Positions 36,793 through 44,401 of a DNA stretch of 44,401 nt are shown in pieces (position 1 is the first letter of the stretch; the number at the start of each line of letters is the position of its first letter). A model generated the notes under the pieces. It was not told the DNA's origin. It worked only from the letters and a program-made list of their open reading frames with translations, and made no database searches. The translations under genes and the position numbers were made by a program. The DNA lies in the NCBI GenBank assembly GCA_028293565.1, contig JAQGON010000055.1, positions 1-44,401 of the forward strand, written 5' to 3'. Source of the DNA: Verrucomicrobiota bacterium (GTDB lineage: Bacteria > Verrucomicrobiota > Verrucomicrobiia > Opitutales > Opitutaceae).

Positions 36793-39279
36793 ATGTACAC
36801 CGCAAACGAGAAACTTTCCACGGCCAACATCACGGACATCATGCAGACGGCCTACATCGAATATTCGATGTCGGTCATCATCTCCCGCGCCCTGCCCGAC
36901 GCGCGCGACGGCCTCAAGCCGGTGCAGCGCCGCATCCTTTACGCGATGCTCCGCCTCGGCCTGCTGCACAACCGCCCGTTCAACAAGTGCGCCAAGGTCG
37001 TCGGCGAGGTGCTCGGCAATTACCATCCGCACGGCGACGCCTCCGTTTACGACACTCTCGTCCGCATGGCGCAGACCTGGGTGATGCGTTACCCGCTGAT
37101 CGATCCGCAGGGAAACTTCGGCTCGGTCGACGGCGATCCCCCGGCCGCCTACCGCTACACCGAGAGCCGGCTCAGCGCGCTCGCGGGCGACCTGCTTGCG
37201 AACATCGAGGAGGACACCGTCGATTTCGTGCCGAACTACAACGAGGAGACCACCGAGCCGACCGTCCTCCCCTCCGCCCTGCCGAATCTCCTGATGAACG
37301 GCTCAACCGGGATCGCCGTCGGCATGACGACGAACATTCCGCCGCATAATCTCGACGAGGTCATCGACGCCGCGATCGCCATCATCGAGCAGCCGCGAAT
37401 TTCCGTCGACGAGCTCTGCGGCATCATCAAGGGCCCCGATTTCCCGACGGGCGGCGTGATCACCGGACGCGAGGGCATCCTGAGCTATCTCAAGACGGGC
37501 AAGGGCATCGTCCGCACCCGCGGCAAGGCCCACACCGAGGAGCTGAAGGGCGGCATGGAGCAGATCGTCATCACGGAGATCCCCTACAACGTGAACCGCG
37601 CCTCGCTCGTCACCCGCATCGCGGAGCTCGTCGGCGAAAAACAGCTCGACGGCATCCGCGACCTCCGGGACGAGTCCGATGAAAACACGCGCATCGTCAT
37701 CGAGCTGAAGCGCGGCGAGCAGGCCAAGGTCGTCATCAACCAGCTCTTCCAGAAAACCGCGCTCGAATCCTCGTTCGGCGTCACCCTGCTCGCCCTCGAC
37801 AAGAAGCGGCCGAAGCAGATGAACATCAAGGAACTCATCGAGTGCTACATCGAGCACCGCCGCGATGTCGTCACCCGCCGCACCAAATTCCGCCTCCGGG
37901 AGGCGGAGGACCGCGCCCACATCCTCGAGGGCTACATCATCGCCCTCGATAACCTCGACGATTTCGTCCGGATCATCCGCTCCTCCGCCAATCGCGAGGA
38001 GGCGAAGGGGAAGCTGATGGCCAAGTATCCGCTCTCCGAGCGCCAGACCGACGCCATTCTCGAACTCCGCCTCTACCAGCTGACCGGCCTCGAGCGCGGA
38101 AAGATCGAGGCCGAATACCTCGCGCTCGAACAACTGATCCTCGAATTGCGCTCGATCCTCGAATCCGAGGCGAAGCTCCTCGACCTGATCAAGAAGGAAC
38201 TGCTCGAGATGAAGGCCAAGTATTCGTCTCCGCGCCGCACCGAGATCATCGCCGACGCCACCGAGTTCCGCATGGAGGATGTCATCCCCAACGAAGGCTG
38301 CGTCATCACCGTCTCTCACCTCGGCTTCATCAAGCGCACCCCCGTCGCCGAATACCGCAGCCAGAAGCGCGGCGGCAAGGGCGTCATCGGCGCCGAGACT
38401 TACGAGGAGGATTTCGTGGAGAACCTCTTCACCGCCTCGACGCACGACTACATCCTCTTCCTCACGAACACGGGCCAGTGCCATGCCAAGAAGGTCTACG
38501 ACGTCCCCGAGGGCACCCGCACCTCGAAGGGCAAGTCCGTGTCTTCCTTCCTCCGTCTCGTCGAAGCCGAGAAAATCGCCGCCATGCTCTGCGTGAAGGA
38601 CTTCGCGCCCGATCAGTTCCTCGTCATGGCAACCCGCAACGGCATCACCAAGAAGACCAGCCTCACCGACTACGCCAACACCACCCGCGAGGGCGGCCTG
38701 ATCGGCATCAATCTCGAGTCCGACGACGCCCTGGTCGGGTGCGTGCTGACGAACGGGAAAAACGAAATCGTCCTCATCAGCCACCGCGGACAGGCCGTCC
38801 GGTTCAATGAGGAGGATCTTCGCGACCAGGGCCGGAGCACCGTCGGAGTGACCGGCATGCGCTTCAAGTATGACAAGGACTTCGTCAAGGCCATCGAGGT
38901 CTGCGATCCCGAGTCGCGCCTGCTCGTCGCCCGCGAGGACGGCATCGGCAAGCGCACGCCGTTCGAGGATTACCGCCTCACCAGCCGCGGCGGCTCCGGC
39001 GTGATCGCGATCGACCTTCCGGAAGACGGCTCGGTCAACGTCGCCGGCGCGCTCAGCGTCCACGACCGCGACGAGGTCATGCTGCTCACCGCCAAGGGCC
39101 AGAGCATCCGCACCCGCGTGAAGGAAATCCGCGAGACCGGCCGCGGCGCGAAGGGCGTGAAGCTCGTCACCCTCGCCGAGGGCGACAAGCTCCTCGGCAT
39201 CGCCCGCATCGTCGAAACCGCGGAGGAGCAGGCCGCCGACGAGGTGGGAACGCCCGCCGCCGGACCGCCCACCGCGTAA
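36793..39279 (+). CDS. gyrA: DNA gyrase subunit A
   Basis: An 828-residue breakage-reunion subunit. The catalytic Tyr122 lies in [12 protein letters not shown], with numbering identical to E. coli. The quinolone region reads [17 protein letters not shown], giving Ala83, Ser84 and Asp87. The C-terminal wrapping domain starts near residue 495 and has six-blade repeats; its gyrase box is QKRGGKG, a variant of QRRGGKG, which supports gyrase rather than topoisomerase IV. The C-terminal ~20 residues are Glu/Ala/Pro-rich. It works with GyrB, upstream. The 133-bp upstream gap includes TTTTTTAAAAAGCGCC, perhaps a decayed edge of the dispersed inverted repeat. Confidence 0.97.
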   Translation: MYTANEKLSTANITDIMQTAYIEYSMSVIISRALPDARDGLKPVQRRILYAMLRLGLLHNRPFNKCAKVVGEVLGNYHPHGDASVYDTLVRMAQTWVMRYPLIDPQGNFGSVDGDPPAAYRYTESRLSALAGDLLANIEEDTVDFVPNYNEETTEPTVLPSALPNLLMNGSTGIAVGMTTNIPPHNLDEVIDAAIAIIEQPRISVDELCGIIKGPDFPTGGVITGREGILSYLKTGKGIVRTRGKAHTEELKGGMEQIVITEIPYNVNRASLVTRIAELVGEKQLDGIRDLRDESDENTRIVIELKRGEQAKVVINQLFQKTALESSFGVTLLALDKKRPKQMNIKELIECYIEHRRDVVTRRTKFRLREAEDRAHILEGYIIALDNLDDFVRIIRSSANREEAKGKLMAKYPLSERQTDAILELRLYQLTGLERGKIEAEYLALEQLILELRSILESEAKLLDLIKKELLEMKAKYSSPRRTEIIADATEFRMEDVIPNEGCVITVSHLGFIKRTPVAEYRSQKRGGKGVIGAETYEEDFVENLFTASTHDYILFLTNTGQCHAKKVYDVPEGTRTSKGKSVSSFLRLVEAEKIAAMLCVKDFAPDQFLVMATRNGITKKTSLTDYANTTREGGLIGINLESDDALVGCVLTNGKNEIVLISHRGQAVRFNEEDLRDQGRSTVGVTGMRFKYDKDFVKAIEVCDPESRLLVAREDGIGKRTPFEDYRLTSRGGSGVIAIDLPEDGSVNVAGALSVHDRDEVMLLTAKGQSIRTRVKEIRETGRGAKGVKLVTLAEGDKLLGIARIVETAEEQAADEVGTPAAGPPTA

Positions 39280-39300
39280 TCCGCGGGCAGGCTGGACCGC

Positions 39301-39353
39301 GGAAGCGCGGAGGAGCGAAAGAATCGGAGCCACGGTCCGTTTCCCGCGCTTCC
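39301..39353. repeat. Stem-loop downstream of gyrA
   Basis: GGAAGCGCGG (39301-39310) pairs perfectly with CCGCGCTTCC (39344-39353). It lies 21 bases after the gyrA stop, without a T-run, so it may be an mRNA end-stabilising hairpin or part of a Rho-dependent terminator. The remainder of the 240-bp gap shows nothing else clear except TCCGCAGGCTGCGGA (39501-39515), a 7-bp inverted repeat directly before the next start codon. Confidence 0.5.
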
Positions 39354-39519
39354 GCTCCGACGCGGTTCCGCGATCTCGTTTCCTCGCCTCGCCCGGGAGG
39401 ATTCTTCCGCGCACTCGTTTAGGCGGCTCCGCGGCTCCGGATTGAATCCCCGGGTGCCTCGGAGTTTGCTCACGTTTCGGCTTCACTGGCCGTAAAGTTC
39501 TCCGCAGGCTGCGGACAGG

Positions 39520-41505
39520 ATGCCACCTGGATCGACCGAGACGTCGCGTCTCAACCTGCCTGCCCTCCTGAGCAACGCGAAACTGCGTCTCGCGCCCGAC
39601 CTTCGCACGGCCGAGATCCGCGGGAATCTCCTCGCGGTGCACCACCCGCGCGACCGCCGCTACCTGGTCGTGACGCGGCCCCAGTGGGAGCTCGTGCAGC
39701 GTTTCACGCACGCCGCGTCGGTCTCCGACATCCTCTGCGAGGTCATTTCGGAGAACCAATGTCCGCCGCTGCGCGAATTCTACGAACTGGTCGTCAAGGC
39801 GTATGAGCACAGCATCCTGCTCGTCGACGGAAAGCCGGCGCCCGCCTACGCCAAGCCGGCGGCCTGGCGCCTGTCGATTCCTCCGCCCGTCGCGCGCTTC
39901 GTCTCCATCGCCCTGCTTGGCGTGGCGATCACCGTGCTGCTCTCCGCCCGCGTCCAGATGCCGCGCCACGCCATCGAGGTCGTGATCGGCGCCGCCCTCG
40001 CCCTTGTCGCCGGGAGCGTGGGCAATTTCCTCGCCGCCTGCACGCTGCGCGGCGCCGGTTGCGCCATTTACAGCCCGCGCTTCGACTGGAAGAACCTGGC
40101 GCCCCGTTTCCGCGTCAGCCTCGAGGAGGCGGTGATGGGCGGACGCGACACCGAGATCAACGTCGCCCTCGTGCGCCTCGCGCCCTCCTTCTTCTTCGCC
40201 GCGACCGTCGCAATGAAGGCCCCGCATCTCTACCTGCCGCTGCTCGCCAGCGTGTACATCCAGCTTTCGCCCCTCTGGCACACGCCGGCCCTCGACCTGA
40301 TCCGCGCCGGATTCCGCGATCCGCGGCTCTCGACGCGCACGCGCTTCGTCTTCGCGCCGAACCGGCCTTTCGCGATGCTCACCCACGCGCGCCAGCAGTT
40401 TTCCGACCGCACCTTCATCATCGCGGGAACGGTCGCCACGGTGCTGTGGCTGGCCCTGGTATTCGTCACCGGCTGCGTGCTCTTCGAGGCGAACGCCGTC
40501 GATCTCGTCCACCGCTTCTACGCCGCCGGCGGGCTGCGCTACACGGGACTCGTCGTCGTCGGCGCGCTCGCGGCCGTCATCCTCGGCATCCTCGGACTCG
40601 TGCTGTGGATCGTGATCGGGCACATCCGCGCATGGTGGCGCGAGCGTCTGGCCCGCCAGCGGCGGATGCGCATCACCGGGGATTCGCCGGACGCCGTCGC
40701 CGAACTGCTCGCGCACGTCGTGCTCTTCCGCGACCTGCCGCCCGAGGCGCTCCGCGAGGTCGCGGTCGCGATGAAGCCCATGGAGTTTACCCGCGGCGAT
40801 TTCGTCATCCGCAAGGGCGAGGAAGCCGACAAGCTCTTTGTCGTGGTGGCGGGACGGCTCGAGGTGATCCGGCATTTCGAAGACGGCAAGACGGAGGCCG
40901 TGGCCGGGATGATTCCCGGGGACGTCCTCGGCGAGATCGCCGTGCTACAGGGAGGCACCCGCACGCGCTCCATCCGCTGCGCGGCCCGCAGCCTCCTGCT
41001 CGCGCTGAGCAAGCCGGACTTCGAACGCCTGGTGCTCGCCCACGTCACGCGGGCCGCCGTCGTCGACGCCGTGCAGAAGGTCGGCTTCCTCCAGAACATC
41101 GCGCTGGTGAAGAACTGGCCGCAGCAATCGCTCGCGGCCTTTGCGCGGCTCGCGGTGATCCACGAATACAACGAGAACGACATCGTGGTCCGCGAGGGCT
41201 CCGACAACCTTTACCTGTACCTTGTGCACCGCGGGGAATTTGCCGTGCTGCGGAACGGCAAGACGATCAAGAAACTGCGGCCCGGGGACAGCTATGGCGA
41301 GATCGGCATCCTCGAAAACCGCACCGCCACGACGAGCGTCGTCGCAAGCAAGCCCGGCAGCTGCATGGCCATTTCCAAGGATGAGTTCCTGAAGTTCATC
41401 ACGCAGGACTTCACGATCAGCCTCCAGTTCGAGGACCTCGGATCACGTCGCTTCGGCCGCACCGGCCAGACCAAGGTTCCCGGCTTCGAAGTCATGCGGG
41501 CGTGA
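39520..41505 (+). CDS. Membrane protein with two cyclic-nucleotide-binding domains and M50-protease-like core lacking active-site motifs
   Basis: A 661-residue multi-domain protein. Residues ~20-105 resemble the PqqD-like leader region of large M50-type membrane proteins (RRYLVVTRPQWELVQRF). About six membrane segments follow between ~122 and 370. Where site-2 proteases have HExxH there is only TLRGAGCA (~175), and where they have NPxxxxDG there is QLSPLWHTPALDLIRAGF (~248-265), so catalysis is unlikely if the homology holds. Residues ~400-510 and ~520-635 are CNBDs with PGDVLGEIAVLQGGTRTRS and PGDSYGEIGILENRTATT, each keeping the arginine that contacts cyclic-nucleotide phosphate. It probably senses cAMP/cGMP or a related ligand at the membrane. 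It converges on the kinase gene. Confidence 0.75.
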   Translation: MPPGSTETSRLNLPALLSNAKLRLAPDLRTAEIRGNLLAVHHPRDRRYLVVTRPQWELVQRFTHAASVSDILCEVISENQCPPLREFYELVVKAYEHSILLVDGKPAPAYAKPAAWRLSIPPPVARFVSIALLGVAITVLLSARVQMPRHAIEVVIGAALALVAGSVGNFLAACTLRGAGCAIYSPRFDWKNLAPRFRVSLEEAVMGGRDTEINVALVRLAPSFFFAATVAMKAPHLYLPLLASVYIQLSPLWHTPALDLIRAGFRDPRLSTRTRFVFAPNRPFAMLTHARQQFSDRTFIIAGTVATVLWLALVFVTGCVLFEANAVDLVHRFYAAGGLRYTGLVVVGALAAVILGILGLVLWIVIGHIRAWWRERLARQRRMRITGDSPDAVAELLAHVVLFRDLPPEALREVAVAMKPMEFTRGDFVIRKGEEADKLFVVVAGRLEVIRHFEDGKTEAVAGMIPGDVLGEIAVLQGGTRTRSIRCAARSLLLALSKPDFERLVLAHVTRAAVVDAVQKVGFLQNIALVKNWPQQSLAAFARLAVIHEYNENDIVVREGSDNLYLYLVHRGEFAVLRNGKTIKKLRPGDSYGEIGILENRTATTSVVASKPGSCMAISKDEFLKFITQDFTISLQFEDLGSRRFGRTGQTKVPGFEVMRA

Positions 41506-41508
41506 TTT

Positions 41509-41632
41509 TCGCAGTTCGGAGTTCAGAGTTCGCGAAAACCCGGGACGCGTCTCGCGCCAAGAATTGCGCTATCCGGATACGATGTCCGACCGCGCCTCGC
41601 TGGAACTACGATCTCCGATCTCCGAACTGCGA
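41509..41632. repeat. Inverted repeat between convergent CNBD and kinase genes
   Basis: TCGCAGTTCGGAGTTC (41509-41524) and GATCTCCGAACTGCGA (41617-41632) are complementary at 15 of 16 positions. Short partial direct repeats surround each arm (GAGTTC/AGAGTTC; GATCTCC/GATCTCC; GAACTGC/GAACTGC). It fills the 153-bp gap between two convergent genes and may terminate both. Similar AGTTCGGAGTTC elements may be dispersed elsewhere in the genome. Confidence 0.6.
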
Positions 41633-41658
41633 ACTGCGATCCCCGATCCCCGCCGGGT

Positions 41659-44121
41659 TCAGTTCCCGCCCGCGACCCGCGGTCGAAGGACCAGGCGGAA
41701 GCCGACCTTGTTCGAACGACCCGCGTCCGCGCTGCTCTGCGTGCGTGCCGCGATCCGGCAGTCCGCGGCCCGCGACTGCCAATGGCCGCCGCGCTGATAC
41801 TTGTCCTTGCACCACTCCATCACGTTTCCGTGCATGTCGTACAAGCCCCAGGCGTTCGGCAGATACGACCCCACCGGCTTCGGTGAACCGTTTTCCGAGC
41901 CGTTGTAATTCGCGATCGGGTCGAGCGACGGATCCCGGGAAATCGTCGTGATCATCCGGCCGTTGTTGTAAGGCGTCTCCGCGCCGGCCCGCCCCGCATA
42001 CTCCCACTCCTCCTCCGTCGGCAGGTCCGCCACGAGCGCGCCGCCGAACTTTCCGGCGAGCGTGCGGTTGAGCCGGCTGACGAATCCCTCGCTGCCCATC
42101 ACGTCCTGCCACACCGTCTGGTCGATCGGCCACGTCGGCTTGTTGCGCCAGAAACTCGGACTCCGCGGCATCAGGCTCTCGTACTGCGCCTGCGTCACCT
42201 CGAAGATGCCGATGAAATAGGCCTTCCCGATCTCGATGCGCTCCGGCGCCGGCTCGTTGGCGCGGCGTCCCAGTTCGTCGCGCGCCGATCCGCGGATGAA
42301 CGCGCCGGGGTCGATGCGCAGCAGGCGGACGCTGCTCGTGGGCGAAAGCGCGAGGTCGATCGCCGGCGGAAGCTGCGCCGGATCCACCGCCGCATCGTCC
42401 CGCAGCGCGTAGCTGAACGCCGTCCTCGCCCGCCACTGTCCCGGGGTGAGCGTCTTCTCGTCGATGAGGCGCGCCGCGAGCGCTTTTTCCGCCGGCGATT
42501 TCTCGCCGGCCAGCGCATCGCGCAGCCACTTGCTCTCGGCGGCCGTCACGGTGTTGGCGGCGACGAGGGGACTGATTTTTTCCATCAGCGGATCGCGCTT
42601 CAGCTGGGGGTAGAGATCGGTCTGCGTGCGCCACTGCTCGGGGGCGAGGATCTTTTCGTCGACCAGCCCGCGCGCCACTTTCTGCTCGGCCTCCCCTTTC
42701 AGCCCGGCGATCGACGCCCGCAACCACGCGAATTCGTTTTCCCGGATCGCACCCGTCGCGAGCATCGGGCGGAGCCGCTTCAGCGTCGCATCCTCCGTCG
42801 GCACCAGCCCCGTGTAGGATCGCCAGTTGTCCGGCGTCAGCGTGTGGTCGATGAGCAGCCGCGTCGCCAGCGTCTTTTCCGCATCGCCGTACGCGCTGCG
42901 CAACGCCTGGTTCAGCGTCGCCCCCTCCTCGGCGATGATCCCGCCCGACTCGATCAGATCCTCCACGGGCGTCTTGACCCCGCTCGCCGCGCGGGGCGGC
43001 GGGACGGAGGACACGCCCGCCGCGGCGGCATCAGTCTGCGGCGCCGCGGGCTTCCCCGCCGTCGGCGTTTCCCTGACACCCGCCGCCGTCGGCTCCGGGG
43101 TTTTTCGCAGCGGCTCGGCGACAGGAGCCGGCGCCGTGCTTTTGAAGAAATAATAGCCGCCCCCCGCCGCCGCCACGGCCACCGCCGCCGCGAGCGCCAT
43201 CCAGGGCGCCTTGCTCCGCGCCGGCTTTTCCGCGGTCCTGCCCTCGAGCATTTCCCGCAGGGCCCGCGCCGTCGCCGGACGCGCGGCCGCGTCCTTCGCC
43301 AGCGCCGCCGCCACCGCGCGTTCCCATTCGGCCGGGATCGGCTTTCCGCCGCGGCCCAGCTCCTTGCGGCGCTCCGTCATCGACGGCGGCACCTTGCCGA
43401 GGGTCTGCTCGCGGATCGCGCCCCGGAAAAACGGCGGCTCGCCCGTGAGCAGGTCGTAGAGGGTCGCGCCGATGCTGTAGATATCGTCCGCCGGCGCGGA
43501 TTTTTCGCCCATCGTCTGCTGCGGGCTCATGAACGGCGGCGTGCCGGCCGCGTTGCGCGTCACGCGGTTGATCGTGTCGGCCACCGTGCGGCCGATCCCG
43601 AAATCGCCGAGCTTCATCTCGCCGCGGTCGTTCACCATCAGGTTGGCCGGCTTGATGTCGCGGTGCACGACCTTCTGCTGGTGCGCATAATGCATCGCGT
43701 CGCAGAGCTGGAAGATCCACGGCTTCACGTCCTCGACCTCGAAACACTTCTCCGGGCGCTGCTGCTTCAGCTTGTGCAGGTTCGTGCCGTCGACGAATTC
43801 CATCGAGATCGCCGAGCGCCGCGTGTCGGTCACGAAATCGAACGTCTTGATGATGTTCGGATGGGCCAGGTCGCGGTTGATCAGCACCTCGCCCTTGAGC
43901 TCCTTCAACGCGTGATCCTCGCTGGTCATTTCCTCGCGCAGGAATTTCAGCGCCACGCGCGAATTCAGCTCGCGGTCGAGCGCGAGCCACACGACGCCCA
44001 TGCCGCCCTTGCCGAGTTCCGATAAAAGATCGTAACGATTGAACACCACTTCCGGCGCCGGGGCTCGCACGGTCGCACCTTCGTCCACGGATTCAGGCGG
44101 GGTTGGGGTATTGGTGTCCAT
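41659..44121 (-). CDS. Ser/Thr protein kinase fused to SUMF1 (FGE-sulfatase-like) domain, Pkn1-type
   Basis: An 820-residue protein starting at the ATG at 44121. The kinase domain (~28-292) is complete: ELGKGGMGVVW, Lys59 in RVALKFL, VHRDIKPANLMVND (Asp155), LGDFGIG (Asp173), GTPPFMSPQQT. A membrane span lies at ~306-325, then a Pro/Ala/Thr-rich linker. Residues ~386-580 are three tandem repeats of ~65 residues with the core RLIDEKTLTPGQWR (also RLLIDHTLTPDNWR and GLVDEKILAPEQWR). The SUMF1 domain (~595-815) has LPTEEEWEYAGRAG, GLYDMHGNVMEWC and KVGFRLV. The paired catalytic cysteines of true formylglycine-generating enzymes are not both present. Chlamydial Pkn1 has a similar kinase-SUMF1 layout. 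SUMF1 is probably extracytoplasmic here. Confidence 0.9.
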   Translation of the reverse strand: MDTNTPTPPESVDEGATVRAPAPEVVFNRYDLLSELGKGGMGVVWLALDRELNSRVALKFLREEMTSEDHALKELKGEVLINRDLAHPNIIKTFDFVTDTRRSAISMEFVDGTNLHKLKQQRPEKCFEVEDVKPWIFQLCDAMHYAHQQKVVHRDIKPANLMVNDRGEMKLGDFGIGRTVADTINRVTRNAAGTPPFMSPQQTMGEKSAPADDIYSIGATLYDLLTGEPPFFRGAIREQTLGKVPPSMTERRKELGRGGKPIPAEWERAVAAALAKDAAARPATARALREMLEGRTAEKPARSKAPWMALAAAVAVAAAGGGYYFFKSTAPAPVAEPLRKTPEPTAAGVRETPTAGKPAAPQTDAAAAGVSSVPPPRAASGVKTPVEDLIESGGIIAEEGATLNQALRSAYGDAEKTLATRLLIDHTLTPDNWRSYTGLVPTEDATLKRLRPMLATGAIRENEFAWLRASIAGLKGEAEQKVARGLVDEKILAPEQWRTQTDLYPQLKRDPLMEKISPLVAANTVTAAESKWLRDALAGEKSPAEKALAARLIDEKTLTPGQWRARTAFSYALRDDAAVDPAQLPPAIDLALSPTSSVRLLRIDPGAFIRGSARDELGRRANEPAPERIEIGKAYFIGIFEVTQAQYESLMPRSPSFWRNKPTWPIDQTVWQDVMGSEGFVSRLNRTLAGKFGGALVADLPTEEEWEYAGRAGAETPYNNGRMITTISRDPSLDPIANYNGSENGSPKPVGSYLPNAWGLYDMHGNVMEWCKDKYQRGGHWQSRAADCRIAARTQSSADAGRSNKVGFRLVLRPRVAGGN

Positions 44122-44289
44122 GCGGCAGCTGGGGAGAAGTACCCGGGGGAACTCTGGTTTGTCCGCGCCGCGCTGGAATCGCAAGCCGCCTTTTGCGCCG
44201 AACGCCCGGCGTTGCGGAAACGACGCATCCAACCATCTTTACGGTTGCGCGAGTCCGGCGCGTTCGGGCATCTTCCCGACGCGCGAGCA

Positions 44290-44401
44290 CCATGAGAGCC
44301 TGGCTTGAGAAAAAGGACGGAACCCACGTCGTCTTCGAGGCCAACTGTTACCTCGGGCGCGCGCACGCCAGCACCGTTCACCTCCAGTCCGCCGGCGCCT
44401 C
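44290..44401 (+). CDS. FHA-domain protein, N-terminal fragment (runs off window)
   Basis: An ATG at 44290 opens a frame that continues to the window end (37 codons). MRAWLEKKDGTHVVFEA then LGRAHASTVHLQSAGAS is the start of a forkhead-associated domain: the LGR turn, and the S-x-x-A-S strand before the expected SRxH. FHA domains bind phosphothreonine. The gene is divergent from the Ser/Thr kinase at 41659-44121 (168-bp shared upstream region), and FHA proteins are classic kinase partners. What follows the FHA domain is not visible. Confidence 0.75.

Noticed and set aside
37303-40875. A 1190-codon open frame on the minus strand across gyrA and the CNBD gene
   Set aside because: It is antisense to two genes with clear homology, and its product is rich in Arg, Asp, His and Glu with no recognisable domain, as expected for opposite-strand frames in GC-rich DNA.

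Overview
This window is a GC-rich, fully bacterial chromosomal segment with no insertion sequence, prophage, CRISPR array or tRNA that I can see. The most likely host is a member of the Verrucomicrobiota, probably close to Opitutaceae. That is inference from gene content and style: a Pkn1-like kinase/SUMF1 fusion, a minimal pilMNOQ block, high GC, and inverted-repeat elements between genes. No 16S rRNA gene is present to confirm it.

Bases 1-6550 (plus strand) hold the 3' part of a reductive pyrimidine catabolic operon: the tail of a dihydropyrimidine dehydrogenase, a (methyl)malonate-semialdehyde dehydrogenase, a dihydropyrimidinase, an NCS1 nucleobase permease and an AGXT2-like beta-alanine transaminase. 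Together they would import uracil/thymine and convert it through dihydropyrimidine and beta-alanine to malonate semialdehyde and acetyl-CoA. The ureidopropionase step is not in the window. The dehydrogenase tail resembles plant PYD1 and lacks the usual C-terminal ferredoxin domain.

Bases 6612-11030 hold a class I aminotransferase and a LysM/TPR lipoprotein (minus strand). Divergent from them are an arabinose-5-phosphate isomerase (Kdo pathway) and a Gfo/Idh/MocA oxidoreductase coupled by a GTGA overlap.

Bases 11274-14413 hold two unrelated fumarases facing each other: iron-sulfur class I and metal-free class II. An inverted repeat between them contains both stop codons. Upstream of fumC on the minus strand lie an ECF sigma factor and a translationally coupled one-pass membrane protein (candidate anti-sigma), then a polyprenyl diphosphate synthase.

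Bases 17257-21622 (minus) are a tightly overlapping pilM-pilN-pilO-(pilP-like)-secretin operon for a type IV pilus or type II secretion envelope complex, ending in a strong terminator. Bases 21992-29159 (minus) hold a 33-residue bS22/COX24-type ribosomal protein, an AddAB-type helicase-nuclease pair, ribosomal protein bS20 and the RNase P RNA gene, whose ends form a 14-bp P1 helix.

Bases 29306-33056 hold a HPK7/NarL-type two-component pair, a VirK/YbjX (DUF535) protein and a convergent coiled-coil zinc-ribbon protein. Bases 33220-39279 hold gyrB, a CmoB-like methyltransferase and gyrA in one direction.

The right end (39520-44401) looks like a signalling cluster. It holds a membrane protein with two cyclic-nucleotide-binding domains and a degenerate M50-protease-like core, a convergent Ser/Thr kinase fused to a SUMF1 domain through three tandem repeats of about 65 residues, and the start of a divergent FHA-domain protein, a likely phosphothreonine reader for that kinase.
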